From: Oscillospiraceae bacterium
GTDB taxonomy: Bacteria > Bacillota > Clostridia > Oscillospirales > Ruminococcaceae
NCBI GenBank assembly: GCA_022835495.1
Contig: BQOK01000001.1
Coordinates: 3,286,001-3,350,000, forward strand
Direction: 5' to 3'
Length of the DNA stretch: 64,000 bases
Below the pieces are notes generated by a model that saw only the letters and a program-made list of their open reading frames with translations, did no database searches and was not told the DNA's origin. Positions 1 through 11,488 of this stretch are shown piece by piece. Positions within the stretch are counted from its first letter, which is position 1. Each line of letters starts with the position of its first letter. A program made the translations under genes and the position numbers.

Positions 1-380
1 ATAAAGGGCTGGTCGGTGATGTCCAGCACCCAGCCGGCCTGCACCTCGGTGGGCACGTATTCCACGGCCAGGATGTCCGGGCCCTCGCCCGCGTTCATCT
101 GGGTCTTGTACACCGTGGCAAACGAGGTGGTGTCCACAAATTCAAACTGGAAGTCCACGTTGGGCAGCTTTTCATTGATCAGGTCGATCAGGGCCTGCAT
201 GCTCTCCTCTTTGTTCCAGTACATGAACCGGATGGGGATCTTTTCGCCGCTGGCCTGGCCGCCGGTGGACCCCGCCGGGGTGCTGGGCGTTCCGGGCGCA
301 GAGCCCGCCCCGCCGCCGCAGCCTGCCAGCAGGCTCAGGCACAGCGCCGCAGCAGACAACATCGCTACGAACTTCTTCAT
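1..380 (-). CDS. ABC transporter sugar-binding lipoprotein, N-terminal part (truncated by window)
   Basis: The first 126 residues of an extracellular solute-binding protein are visible; the C-terminus lies outside the window. The N-terminus is a lipoprotein signal peptide: a KK start, a hydrophobic stretch and the lipobox LLAGC, then a Gly/Ser/Pro-rich linker. The mature start (IPIRFMYWNKEE) is typical of family 1 carbohydrate-binding proteins, which sit on the outer membrane face and deliver sugars to MalF/MalG-type permeases. An AAGGAGG site lies 7 bases before the ATG. It follows the YesM/YesN pair, which in Firmicutes commonly controls such transporters. The substrate cannot be read from the sequence; the nearby beta-galactosidase suggests a galactoside (inference). 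Confidence 0.9.
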   Translation of the reverse strand, partial: MKKFVAMLSAAALCLSLLAGCGGGAGSAPGTPSTPAGSTGGQASGEKIPIRFMYWNKEESMQALIDLINEKLPNVDFQFEFVDTTSFATVYKTQMNAGEGPDILAVEYVPTEVQAGWVLDITDQPF

Positions 381-450
381 AAAATTTCCTCCTTAAAAAC
401 GCGTCTTTGCGCACCGCCTTTGCTGGGGGCGGCGCCCTCTTGCTGCTCTC

Positions 451-459
451 ATTATAGCA
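451..459 (-). promoter_or_regulatory. extended -10 promoter of the sugar-binding lipoprotein gene
   Basis: On the minus strand TGC-TATAAT is an extended -10 element, about 70 bases before the lipoprotein ATG. No good -35 box is seen. Upstream, at 494-505, lies the small inverted repeat TGAAA-CC-TTTCA overlapping the kinase stop codon. It could bind the YesN-type regulator, but that is only a guess. Confidence 0.5.
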
Positions 460-502
460 GTCGTAACGGCGCGCTTTCCATTTCAAAAATTTATGAAACC
501 TT

Positions 503-2230
503 TCAAAAATCCCGCTTCCGTATGCGCAGGAACGCGGTGGTGCCCCCGCCCGGGCGGCTCTCCACATACACCCCGCACGCCTCGCCGAACACCAGCTTGA
601 TGCGCTCGTTCACGTTTTTCAGCCCGTAGCCCGCCGTTTCCCGCGCGGTCAGCGAGGCCGCGAACTCCGGGTCCATGCCCACCCCGTTGTCGCTCACCGC
701 AAACAAAATGTCCCCGCCCTGCACCTCGGCCCGGATCACCAGCTTGCCCCGCACGCCCTCGTGCTCGTCGATGCCGTGCAGGATCGCGTTCTCCACCAGG
801 GGCTGCAGGGTAAAGTTCACGGTGGCGCAGTCGTACACCGCCTCGTCCACCTGGTATTCCACGTCAAAATCGTACTCGTGCATCACCAGCTGCAGTTCCA
901 CATAGGCCCGCACGTTGTCCAATTCGCCCTTCACGGCAATGCGGTTTTCGCCCCGGTTCAGGCTGGTGCGGTAAAATTGCGACAGCAGCCCCGCAATGCG
1001 GCTGATCTCGGGGCTGTCCGCCTCAATGGCCTTCCAGTTGATCAGCGACAGGGTGTTGTACAAAAAGTGCGGGTTGATCTGGCTTTGCAGGCTTTTCAGC
1101 TCCGCGTCCTTCTGGGTGATCTGGCTGGTGTACACCTGGTCGATCAGCTCGTTTACCCGCCGCAGCATGCGCCCAAAGCCGTTGGTCAGCTGGCCGATCT
1201 CGTCCTTCGAGTCCGAGTGGATGCTCACCCCCAGATCGCCCTGCTCCACCAGCGCCATCTTCTGGCCCAGCTTGTCGATCCGGCGCACCAGCGTGCGCGA
1301 GAAAAGCCACACGAACAGCAGCATCACCGCCAGGCAGGCCGCCACCGTTACAATGGTGTACCACAAAATCACCCCCGCCCGCTGGGTGTAGGCGCTGGGG
1401 GTGTAGTAGTAAAGGTTCCAGCCCCCGCTCTCCACAAAATCGCTGGCGCAGAAATAGTCGCCCCCGGCGGTGCGCAGGCGGCCCTCGCCGCCCTGCTCCA
1501 CCAGCTCGCGCAGCAGCTCCTCCGGCTCGCCCGCCGCCCCGGGGATGTTGGTGTAGTGGTACACAAGGCTGCCCTCGCCGTCGGTCAGAAAAAAGCCGCA
1601 GGGCGCCTCCTGCCGGCGCAGCACGCTGCCCATCAGGTATTCGGTGTTCATGCGCATGTGCACCACGCCGATCAGCACCTGTGCGCCGGAATCGTAAATG
1701 CGGCGGCTGGCGTACAATTCGCCCCCGTCAAAAAACCAGCGGGTGTCGCTCTGGGCGCAGGCGGTGCGGTACCACTCCTCGCCCTGCACCGCGCCGCTGG
1801 GCTCCAAAAACGAGCCGATGGGCCGGGTCAGGTAGTCGGCGTAAATGGTCAGCTTGCGGAAGTCCCGGTTAATGCTCATGTTGTACCACGACAGCGGCTC
1901 AAAATAATTGTTTAGCCGCTGCGAAAGCTCGTACCACTGGATGTCCGAATCCGATAATTCCTCCATCACATAGGGGCAGAACGCGGTAAAGCGGATGAAC
2001 TCGTTGTTTTTATCCAGCCGGCTGGAAAGAGAATAGGCCACCTGCCGCAGATTGTTGTCTGTGGCGGCGGCCATTTGCTGCTCCAGCGCGTCGATGCTCT
2101 GCCGGTACGACACCACGCCCAGCGCGGTGACCGGCAGAATGATCACGAACACATACGAAAGAATGAGCTTGTTGCGGAATTTCAGGTGCTTGAACCGCTC
2201 CAGCACCTGCCGTTTGAACCACTGTTTCAT
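503..2230 (-). CDS. YesM-type sensor histidine kinase
   Basis: Membrane sensor kinase of 575 residues. It has an N-terminal membrane segment (about residues 22-44), an extracellular sensing region, a second membrane segment around residues 285-310, a HAMP linker, then a His_kinase/HATPase module. The phospho-acceptor histidine is in NPHFLYNTL and the ATP-binding N box is QPLVENAILHG, both diagnostic of the YesM/LytS class. The start at 2230 was chosen because GGAGGAG sits 6 bases upstream; an in-frame ATG 24 bases earlier would place this ribosome site inside the coding region. It lies 27 bases after the YesN-type regulator gene and is surely its partner. The signal is probably a sugar or glycan fragment (inference from the flanking transporter and glycosidase). 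Confidence 0.94.
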   Translation of the reverse strand: MKQWFKRQVLERFKHLKFRNKLILSYVFVIILPVTALGVVSYRQSIDALEQQMAAATDNNLRQVAYSLSSRLDKNNEFIRFTAFCPYVMEELSDSDIQWYELSQRLNNYFEPLSWYNMSINRDFRKLTIYADYLTRPIGSFLEPSGAVQGEEWYRTACAQSDTRWFFDGGELYASRRIYDSGAQVLIGVVHMRMNTEYLMGSVLRRQEAPCGFFLTDGEGSLVYHYTNIPGAAGEPEELLRELVEQGGEGRLRTAGGDYFCASDFVESGGWNLYYYTPSAYTQRAGVILWYTIVTVAACLAVMLLFVWLFSRTLVRRIDKLGQKMALVEQGDLGVSIHSDSKDEIGQLTNGFGRMLRRVNELIDQVYTSQITQKDAELKSLQSQINPHFLYNTLSLINWKAIEADSPEISRIAGLLSQFYRTSLNRGENRIAVKGELDNVRAYVELQLVMHEYDFDVEYQVDEAVYDCATVNFTLQPLVENAILHGIDEHEGVRGKLVIRAEVQGGDILFAVSDNGVGMDPEFAASLTARETAGYGLKNVNERIKLVFGEACGVYVESRPGGGTTAFLRIRKRDF

Positions 2231-2257
2231 AAGCGCTCCTCCTTTCGCTTCCAAGGG

Positions 2258-3805
2258 TCAGGCGTGCTGCTCCCGGTACTGCGAGGGCGACATGCCGTAC
2301 GCCCCCCGGAACACGGTCACAAAATAGCTGGCCGAAGAAAACCCCACCCGCGCGCCGATGTCGGCAATGCGGGTGTTCGTTCCCTCCAACAGCTCCCGGG
2401 CCCGTTCCAGCCGGTAGCGGGCCAAAAAGTGCGTGGCGCTCTCGCCGGTCTCGGCCTTGAACACCGCCGAAAAATAGCTGGGAGAAAGATACGTCTTTTT
2501 CGCAATGTACTCCATGCTCAGGGCCGGGTCGGCGTACTGCTCGCGGATCATGGCAATGGCCTCGTTCACCGCCCGGTGCGCCGCGGTCTGCCGCTCCTCG
2601 TCGCCGGTCCGCTCGCCCATGGCCCGCAGCTGCTCCGCCGCGTGCTCCTTCAGCTCGTACAGGCTGGGGGCGGCCATCACCGCGCGCAGCACCTCGTCCC
2701 GCTCGTCGGCGGTCAGGGGCGGCCGGGCCTTGCCCGCCGCCTTGCGCAGCGCCTCGGCCATCAGGTTTTTCACATATAACACCGAGAGGCTGTGGTTCTG
2801 CTCCAGGGTCTTGAACAGCAGCTCCAGCCGCCCGGCGGCCTTTTCAAAGGCCGCGTAGTGGATGTCCTCCATCAGCGAGCGGGTCAGCCCGTCCACCACG
2901 GTGTTCAGGTCCGCAGCAGCAAGGTAGCCCTCCTTGCTGAACACCACCATGCCTGCGTCGGCAAAAAATTTGTACTCGCTGCGCTCCTCGGCCTCCTGCA
3001 CGCTGGCGGCCAGCTGGCGGGGGCCCTGGGCGGGCGGCCCCACCGTAAAAAACACCTCCCGCCGGGTCAGCCGGCGCAGCTTTTCCAGCAGCTTCAGGGC
3101 CGCCGCTTCCAGCGCCTCGTCCGGCACGGGCCGCGCGCCGTGCACCAGCGCCACGGCCTGGTTCTCCTCAGTCACCAGCACCTCGCAGGGCCAGGGCCAC
3201 AGCTCGGCCAGCTGCTTTGTGAACTCCTCCTCGTGGGTGCCGAAAAACGGGTCGTGGGTCTCGGCCAGCACCGGCGTGACCCAGTGCTGGCCAAAGCCCG
3301 CCTCGTAATAGGCCCCCGCCTCGGCGGTGAGCTCCTTTTCCGGCGGCAGGAACAAAAGGTCCCACAGGGCCTGCTCCCGCTTCATGCGGTGGTATTCCTC
3401 CAGCTCCCGGGCGCGGTCCGCCTCCTGCCGGTCGGCCTCGCACAGGGCCTGCACGTGCTCCATCATGGTCTGGAACTGGGCAAGGTCCACCGGTTTCAGC
3501 AGGTAATCCCGCACCTGCATGCTGATGGCCTTTTGGGCATAGGCAAAATCGCCGTAGGCGCTGGCAATCACCACATGCACCGCCGGGCGGTTTTTGCGCA
3601 CCCAGTCGGTCAGCTCCAGCCCGTCCATCAGCGGCATGCGGATGTCGGTGATCAGCACGTCCACCTCGGTGTGCCCCAGCAGCTGCACGGCCTGCTTGCC
3701 GTTGGCCGCCTGAAAGATCTCAAACGGGTAGCCAAAGCGCCGCACCAGGCCGCAAAGGCCGGTGCGCTCGATCTTTTCGTCGTCCACGATCAGCATGCGG
3801 TACAT
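2258..3805 (-). CDS. YesN-type response regulator with AraC DNA-binding domain
   Basis: Two-domain regulator of 515 residues. The receiver domain occupies about residues 1-120: acidic pocket VDDE, phospho-acceptor Asp in LITDIRMPLMDG, conserved Lys in LLKPVD. A long middle linker follows. The last 100 residues form a pair of AraC-type helix-turn-helix motifs (SYFSAVFKAETGESATHFL and SYFVTVFRGAYGMSPSQYR). The start at 3805 has GGGAGGG upstream and begins directly with the receiver fold. It probably activates the adjacent sugar transporter after phosphorylation by the downstream kinase. It is co-transcribed with the Gfo/Idh/MocA gene (31-base gap). Confidence 0.94.
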   Translation of the reverse strand: MYRMLIVDDEKIERTGLCGLVRRFGYPFEIFQAANGKQAVQLLGHTEVDVLITDIRMPLMDGLELTDWVRKNRPAVHVVIASAYGDFAYAQKAISMQVRDYLLKPVDLAQFQTMMEHVQALCEADRQEADRARELEEYHRMKREQALWDLLFLPPEKELTAEAGAYYEAGFGQHWVTPVLAETHDPFFGTHEEEFTKQLAELWPWPCEVLVTEENQAVALVHGARPVPDEALEAAALKLLEKLRRLTRREVFFTVGPPAQGPRQLAASVQEAEERSEYKFFADAGMVVFSKEGYLAAADLNTVVDGLTRSLMEDIHYAAFEKAAGRLELLFKTLEQNHSLSVLYVKNLMAEALRKAAGKARPPLTADERDEVLRAVMAAPSLYELKEHAAEQLRAMGERTGDEERQTAAHRAVNEAIAMIREQYADPALSMEYIAKKTYLSPSYFSAVFKAETGESATHFLARYRLERARELLEGTNTRIADIGARVGFSSASYFVTVFRGAYGMSPSQYREQHA

Positions 3806-3836
3806 CCCGGCGCCCTCCCGTCTTTTTTCCAGGCCC

Positions 3837-5093
3837 TCACAGGCTGCGCTCAAAGGCGGCCAGCTCCACCGCCGCGCCGCCCACCCGGGCCTGCTCGGCC
3901 GCAAAGGCCATCAAATGGCTTTCCAGGCTCTGCTTTGCGCTGGTGCGGCCCTCGCCGCCGCCCCGCACCTGCAGCACAAAATCGTGCATCAGCCCCACGT
4001 CGCCGCCGCCGTGGCCGTAGGCGTTGGCCCCCAGCACCTCGGCGGAAAAGGTCTGCGCCTCGCCCCCAAAGGGCTGCAAGGTCACCGTGCACTGTTCCAG
4101 GTCGCCCTCGATCATGCCCTTTGTGCCCATCACCCGCACGGTGCGGGTCAGGCGGGGGGTAAAGGCTGTCATGGTCAGGGTGGCGGCAATCCCGTTTTCA
4201 AATTCCATGGCCACCACCTGGTGGTCCACCACATCGTTGTCGCACCGGTACACGCAGCGGCCGTAGGGGCCGGTGCGCAGCGCCTCGGTGCGTGCCTCCA
4301 GGCTCATGTCCACGCTGATGGTGTCGGTGGGCCAGTCGGTGTTTTCGGTCAGGTAGAGCTTCGGGGCGTAATAGGGGCAGCTCTCACTGGCGGGGCAGCC
4401 GTCCAGGCAGCGCGCCGGCGCGCCGGCGGGGGCGTGTTCCGCCGTGAAGTGGGCAAGGCCGCCGTACGAGGAAAGGCTTCTGCACGCCGCGCCCGCCATC
4501 CAGCTCAAAAGGTCCAGGTCGTGGCAGCACTTTGCCAGGATCATGGGGGCGCTCTCGTCCTTCCGGCGCCAGTTGCCCCGCACAAAGCTGTGGGCCTGGT
4601 GCCAGTAGCACACGTGCTCGGTCTGCTCGATCACCTGCACCTCGCCCACCGCCCCGCCGTCGATGAGCTGCTTTATTTTGGAAAAGAAGGGCGTGTAGCG
4701 CAGCACATGGCACACCGCCAGCACCACGCCCTTTTCCTCGGCCGCGCGCTGCATGGCGGCGCACTCCGCCGCACTGGGCGACATGGGCTTTTCCAGCAGG
4801 ATCTGGTAGCCCTGGCGGATCGCCTCCATGCAGGGGGCGTAGTGCAAATGATCCATCGTGCAGATCAGGGCCGCGTCCGCCAGCCTGGGCTGCGCCAGCA
4901 GCTCGGCCCAATCGGTGTAGCAGGCAGCCTCGGGCACGCCGTAGTCCCGGGCAAACCGGGCCAGGCGGTCGGCCTTCGGCTCGGCCACCGCCACGATCCG
5001 GATCTCCTCCGGGTGGGCCTTGGCATAGTCCGCGTAAACGCGGCCGCGGGCGCCCGCGCCCAGCACCACGGCGGTAACAGGTTCCATTCTCAT
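3837..5093 (-). CDS. Gfo/Idh/MocA-family NAD(P)-dependent oxidoreductase
   Basis: 418-residue dehydrogenase. The N-terminal Rossmann fold shows the dinucleotide motif GAGARG (residues 12-17) and the family motif LLEKPMS, whose Lys belongs to the catalytic EKP signature. The C-terminal half is the substrate-binding alpha/beta domain. A Cys cluster (ChxgCPASESCPYY style, near residues 225-240) is seen in related proteins annotated as oxidoreductases acting on sugar derivatives. Members oxidise or reduce sugars, inositols or glycosides; the substrate is not predictable here. It is the first gene of a minus-strand operon with the YesN and YesM genes, and an AAGGAG site lies 11 bases before the ATG. 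Confidence 0.88.
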   Translation of the reverse strand: MRMEPVTAVVLGAGARGRVYADYAKAHPEEIRIVAVAEPKADRLARFARDYGVPEAACYTDWAELLAQPRLADAALICTMDHLHYAPCMEAIRQGYQILLEKPMSPSAAECAAMQRAAEEKGVVLAVCHVLRYTPFFSKIKQLIDGGAVGEVQVIEQTEHVCYWHQAHSFVRGNWRRKDESAPMILAKCCHDLDLLSWMAGAACRSLSSYGGLAHFTAEHAPAGAPARCLDGCPASESCPYYAPKLYLTENTDWPTDTISVDMSLEARTEALRTGPYGRCVYRCDNDVVDHQVVAMEFENGIAATLTMTAFTPRLTRTVRVMGTKGMIEGDLEQCTVTLQPFGGEAQTFSAEVLGANAYGHGGGDVGLMHDFVLQVRGGGEGRTSAKQSLESHLMAFAAEQARVGGAAVELAAFERSL

Positions 5094-5143
5094 GGTTGTA
5101 TCGACTCCTTTTTCGGCCGCCTTCAGCAGCGCTTGTTAGTTTC

Positions 5144-5149
5144 ATTATA
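5144..5149 (-). promoter_or_regulatory. -10 box of the oxidoreductase-YesN-YesM operon
   Basis: A perfect TATAAT on the minus strand lies 50 bases before the oxidoreductase start. The -35 region is poor in this GC-rich stretch. A second TATAAT, on the plus strand at 5260-5265, is the likely -10 box of the divergent beta-galactosidase gene, also with a weak -35. Weak -35 boxes on both sides fit activator-dependent promoters, perhaps driven by the YesN regulator (inference). Confidence 0.5.
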
Positions 5150-5267
5150 AAAGGCCCGCGGCCCAAAAGCACCGCCGCGCGGCCCGGAACATAAAAAAAC
5201 GCAAGGAATCGTAAAAAATCAAAAGCCCGCCCCCCTGCCCACAGGCGCGCCGGGCACGGTATAATAA

Positions 5268-8348
<3,081 letters not shown>

Positions 8349-8459
8349 CGCGCTTTTCCCGGGCAATTCTCTCTTTTCCCCGGAGCCGGCGTCCGTTGCA
8401 TGCCGGGGAGCTTGCGGCAGGGTCTGCCGCAAAACAGCCCCCCAAAAAACATCACACGG

Positions 8460-8503
8460 AAAATGGCGTTCCCCCGCTCAGGCTTTGGGAAACGCCATTT
8501 TTG
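8460..8503 (+). terminator. intrinsic terminator after lacZ
   Basis: Inverted repeat AAAATGGCGTTCCC ... GGGAAACGCCATTTTT with a GC-containing stem and a terminal T run, 110 bases after the lacZ stop. The rest of 8349-8590 holds no gene I can support. Confidence 0.85.
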
Positions 8504-8590
8504 ATTGCTTCACAATAAAAAGCTCCTCTTAACGCACCCGCGCCGCGGCCCTGCTGGGCAGCCGGTGCGGGGATGCAAACAAATTCCAAT

Positions 8591-8944
8591 TCATTTATCC
8601 TCTATGTGTGCCAATTCTTGATTCTTTATGTAATTTCCATGCTCGTCCTTTATAAAAGGAAGCACGGCTATCACCGCGTCATTGTTTATTAACCCATATA
8701 CATGAGGGTAAAACCTGCCGCAGTTATCTTCATCTTCATAACGAACCTCTGCTTTTAATTTGTTTTCATCAATGCAAAGCAGTACCAGCTCTTCTTCCAT
8801 GTCTTTGAAATTTGGAGCGACACGCCAGAAATATTCAATTGTTGAGCAATGTATACATCCCTTGGCCCGAATGTTTCGATTTCCCCAAGCGGGTTTGTGT
8901 TTTCTTTCTTCCCAAGTTGTTCTTTTCATACAATGTAAAATCAT
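8591..8944 (-). CDS. DUF952 family protein
   Basis: 117-residue small cytoplasmic protein. The pattern matches DUF952: start with hydrophobic-H and W-E (MILHCMKRTTWEE), the GCIHCST motif, VLLCIDENKL, and FYPHVYGLINNDAVI near the C-terminus. The biochemical role of DUF952 is not known. The gene is clearly AT-richer than its neighbours and is isolated between two terminator hairpins, which suggests recent acquisition. GAGGAGG lies 10 bases before the ATG at 8944. A nearby ATG at 8951 is out of frame and was not used. Confidence 0.85.
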   Translation of the reverse strand: MILHCMKRTTWEERKHKPAWGNRNIRAKGCIHCSTIEYFWRVAPNFKDMEEELVLLCIDENKLKAEVRYEDEDNCGRFYPHVYGLINNDAVIAVLPFIKDEHGNYIKNQELAHIEDK

Positions 8945-9123
8945 GGGCCATCACCCTCCTCACAATCCCGATCTGCCGATTTCTATATTTGTACATTTTA
9001 CCATCAAGTTCAGTGTTTGCAACTGTTTTTAAGGTTTTGCACTTTTCGGCGGCTCAAATTGAAATACTGTTTTTCAAAGCACCCTTGTCCCGCTCCTGCC
9101 GGGGCGGCCGAACCATAAGGCCC

Positions 9124-9174
9124 AAACAGCGCGGGACCCTCCCCCCTTCGGGAAAAAGGCCCCGCGCTGTTTTT
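9124..9174 (-). terminator. inverted repeat, probable terminator of the MurK-like kinase gene
   Basis: Stem AAACAGCGCGGG paired with CCCCGCGCTGTTTTT, just beyond the kinase stop codon. The T run is longer on the plus-strand side, so it may work in both directions. Confidence 0.7.
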
Positions 9175-9185
9175 CTGCCTGCGGT

Positions 9186-10109
9186 TCACTTTTTTTGCAG
9201 CAGCGCGCGGCGGGCGATCAGCACCGCGCCGCTGGCCGCGTCGTTTTGGGGCGAAACGCAGCGCAGCCCCGGCAGCGCGGTCTGCAGCGCCGCGCGCACC
9301 GCCTGCCGCACCGGCGGGCATTTGGCAAGCACGCTGCCCGCCAGCGCCGCACGGGCGTTCTGCAGGCCCAGCTTGTTTGCCACCGGCAAAACCAGCAGCG
9401 CCAGCTCCCGCCCCGCTTTTTCGCAGATCTGCCGGGCCGCGGCGTCGTTTTGTTCCAGCGCCTCGCTCAGCAGCGGCGCCAGGGCCGCGATCTCCCGCTT
9501 GCCCACCCCGGGGGCGTAAACGCGGCCGATCATGCCCCGCACGTCCCCCACGCCCAGCCGGCCGAACACCAGCGGTTCCAGGCAGGTTGCCGGGCCCCGG
9601 CCGTCAAAACCGCGCACCACTGCGGCCAGGATGTCGCGCCCCAGGGCGTAGCCGCCGCCCTCGTCGTCCATCAGGCTGCCCCAGCCGCCCGCCCGGGCCT
9701 CTTCGCCCGCGAGGGTCTGGCCGTAGCAAATGGAACCGGTCCCCGCAATCAGCACCATGCCCCCCGCGCCGCCCAGCGCGCCGTACAGCGCGGTCTGCTG
9801 GTCGCCGGTAAAGCACACCGGGCCGGCATAGCCGCCCTGCTCCAGCGCGGCCCGCAGCCGCTGTTCGGTGGCCGGGTTGCTGATCCCCGCGGCCCCCACG
9901 CACAGCATGCGGCAGCCCGCAAGCCCGCCCGGCAGGGCGGCCATCTGTGCCAGCAGCCCTGCGGCGGTGGCGTCCGCCTGGCCGGGCACCGTGCCGTTGG
10001 GGTTCAGCGGCCCGGCGGTAAATCGCAGCGTTTCGCCGCCTGCCAATTCCCGCACCTCGCAGATGGTTTTGGTCCCACCGCCGTCCCAGCCGGCAATGTA
10101 TTCTTTCAT
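9186..10109 (-). CDS. murK: BadF/BadG-type N-acetylhexosamine kinase (MurK-like)
   Basis: 307-residue sugar kinase of the BadF/BadG/BcrA/BcrD ATPase family (ASKHA fold). Motifs: phosphate-1 loop AGWDGGGTKT at residues 6-15 and the phosphate-2 loop LIAGTGSICYG. Family members include human-type NagK and Clostridium acetobutylicum MurK, which phosphorylates MurNAc and GlcNAc at O6. The setting (murQ, namZ, nagZ, anmK and an RpiR regulator) points to MurNAc/GlcNAc kinase activity that makes MurNAc-6-phosphate for MurQ. Sequence alone cannot exclude glucosamine or plain GlcNAc kinase. The start was placed at 10109 because AGGAGAGGAAG lies just upstream and the fold begins at once. Confidence 0.85.
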   Translation of the reverse strand: MKEYIAGWDGGGTKTICEVRELAGGETLRFTAGPLNPNGTVPGQADATAAGLLAQMAALPGGLAGCRMLCVGAAGISNPATEQRLRAALEQGGYAGPVCFTGDQQTALYGALGGAGGMVLIAGTGSICYGQTLAGEEARAGGWGSLMDDEGGGYALGRDILAAVVRGFDGRGPATCLEPLVFGRLGVGDVRGMIGRVYAPGVGKREIAALAPLLSEALEQNDAAARQICEKAGRELALLVLPVANKLGLQNARAALAGSVLAKCPPVRQAVRAALQTALPGLRCVSPQNDAASGAVLIARRALLQKK

Positions 10110-10198
10110 CACACACACTTCCTCTCCTGCGTCCTTTGGTTTTTCCAAAAACAGCCCGGAAACGCCGAAATCTTTACTCACTTTTGCCGCGGTTCTGC

Positions 10199-10249
10199 TA
10201 TAATAAGAGCAGTGCGAAACTTTATTTCAAAAAACGGTCGTTTTGTCAA
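10199..10249. promoter_or_regulatory. divergent murK/anmK promoter with RpiR-type operator
   Basis: Plus strand: extended -10 TGC-TATAAT with TATAAT at 10199-10204, serving anmK. Minus strand: TTGACA (10244-10249), a 17-base spacer and AATAAA, serving the kinase gene. Between them, at 10214-10230, lies GCGAAACTTTATTTCAA, an imperfect inverted repeat of the form GAAA-N5-TTTC. It would cover the anmK start region and the -10 of the kinase promoter, a repressor position. The same element recurs at the transporter promoter at 24432-24448. Confidence 0.7.
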
Positions 10250-10282
10250 AAAAACTGGTCAAACCCATGGGAGGGTCTTTGT

Positions 10283-11458
10283 ATGAACTTTTCCAAAACC
10301 GAACCCCACATCGTGCTGGGGCTCATGAGCGGCACCAGCGCCGACGGCATCGACGCGGTTGCCGTTCGCATTGCGGGCTGCGGCCTCGATACCGCGGTGG
10401 AGCAGCTTGCCTTTGTCACCCTGCCCTTTGCAGACGGGGTTCGCGCCCGCATCCTCGCCCTGGCGGGGGGCTGCGCTGCAAACAGCCGGGAGTTCTGCCT
10501 GCTCAATTTTCTGCTGGGCGAGCTGTTTGCCGACGCCTGCGAAGCGGTGTGCCGGGCCGCGGGCCTGCGCCCGGAACAGGTGGATTTTGTGGGCAGCCAC
10601 GGCCAGACCTTCTGGCACGAGCCCGCCGGGGCCGAATACCTGGGCCGCACGGTGCGGGCCACCCTGCAGCTGGGCGAAGCCAGCCTGATCGCCGAGCGGC
10701 TGGGCTGCCCCGTGGTGAGCGACTTCCGCGTGCGCGACATGGCCGCCGGGGGCCTGGGCGCGCCGCTGGTGCCCTATACCGAATACCTGCTTTACCGGCA
10801 GCGGGACCGCACCGTGGCGCTTCAGAACATCGGCGGCATCGGCAACATCACCCTGCTGCCCGCCGGGGGCCGCCTGTGCGACACCCTCGCCTTCGACACC
10901 GGCCCCGGCAACATGGTCATGGACGCGCTCGCCGCGCGCATGACCGGCGGCAAACAGCGCTACGACGAAGGCGGCCGGCTGGCGGCCGGGGGCCGGGTGA
11001 GCGAAACGCTGCTGGCATACCTGCTGCAAACCGACGGCTACCTCAACCTCGCGCCCCCCAAGACCACCGGCCGGGAATATTACGGCGAGGGCTTTGTAAG
11101 CGCACTGTGGGCCAAAGGCGCGGAGCTGGGCCTTTCCGGGGCGGACATTCTGGCCACCGCCACCCGCTACACGGCCGAGACCATCCGGCTGGCGGTCGAG
11201 CGCTTTTGCCCCGTGCGGCCGGACCTTCTCATCGTGGGCGGCGGCGGCAGCCGCAACCCGGTGCTCATGGCCCATCTGGCCGCGGCCCTGCCCGGCTGCC
11301 AGGTCATGACCAACGAGGGCCTGGGCCTCAACAGCGACGCCAAAGAGGCCGTGGCCTTTGCGGTGCTGGCCAACGAGGCCATGGCGGGCCGCTGCAACAA
11401 CGCCCCCAGCGCCACCGGCGCCGCGCACCCGGTGGTCATGGGAAAAATCTCATTTTGA
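10283..11458 (+). CDS. anmK: anhydro-N-acetylmuramic acid kinase
   Basis: 391-residue cytoplasmic kinase that opens the 1,6-anhydro ring of anhydroMurNAc and phosphorylates it to MurNAc-6-phosphate, the substrate of MurQ. Signature motifs are present in order: LGLMSGTSADGIDAV at the N-terminus, GSHGQTFWHEP, QNIGGIGNITLLP and FDTGPGNMVMD. Length fits the family (about 370-390). The start at 10283 follows GGGAGGG by 7 bases. It heads a three-gene operon with the serine hydrolase and the RpiR regulator. AnmK is best known from Gram-negative recycling, where lytic transglycosylases make anhydro-sugars; here it may serve scavenging of neighbours' wall fragments (inference). Confidence 0.95.
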   Translation: MNFSKTEPHIVLGLMSGTSADGIDAVAVRIAGCGLDTAVEQLAFVTLPFADGVRARILALAGGCAANSREFCLLNFLLGELFADACEAVCRAAGLRPEQVDFVGSHGQTFWHEPAGAEYLGRTVRATLQLGEASLIAERLGCPVVSDFRVRDMAAGGLGAPLVPYTEYLLYRQRDRTVALQNIGGIGNITLLPAGGRLCDTLAFDTGPGNMVMDALAARMTGGKQRYDEGGRLAAGGRVSETLLAYLLQTDGYLNLAPPKTTGREYYGEGFVSALWAKGAELGLSGADILATATRYTAETIRLAVERFCPVRPDLLIVGGGGSRNPVLMAHLAAALPGCQVMTNEGLGLNSDAKEAVAFAVLANEAMAGRCNNAPSATGAAHPVVMGKISF

Positions 11459-11488
11459 ACCGTATTTTTCAAGGAGGCCTGACCCGCC

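Noticed and set aside
494-505. TGAAA-CC-TTTCA as a third site of the RpiR regulon
   Set aside because: The arms are similar, but the 2-base centre does not match the N5 spacing of the two good sites, and it lies at an unrelated transporter.
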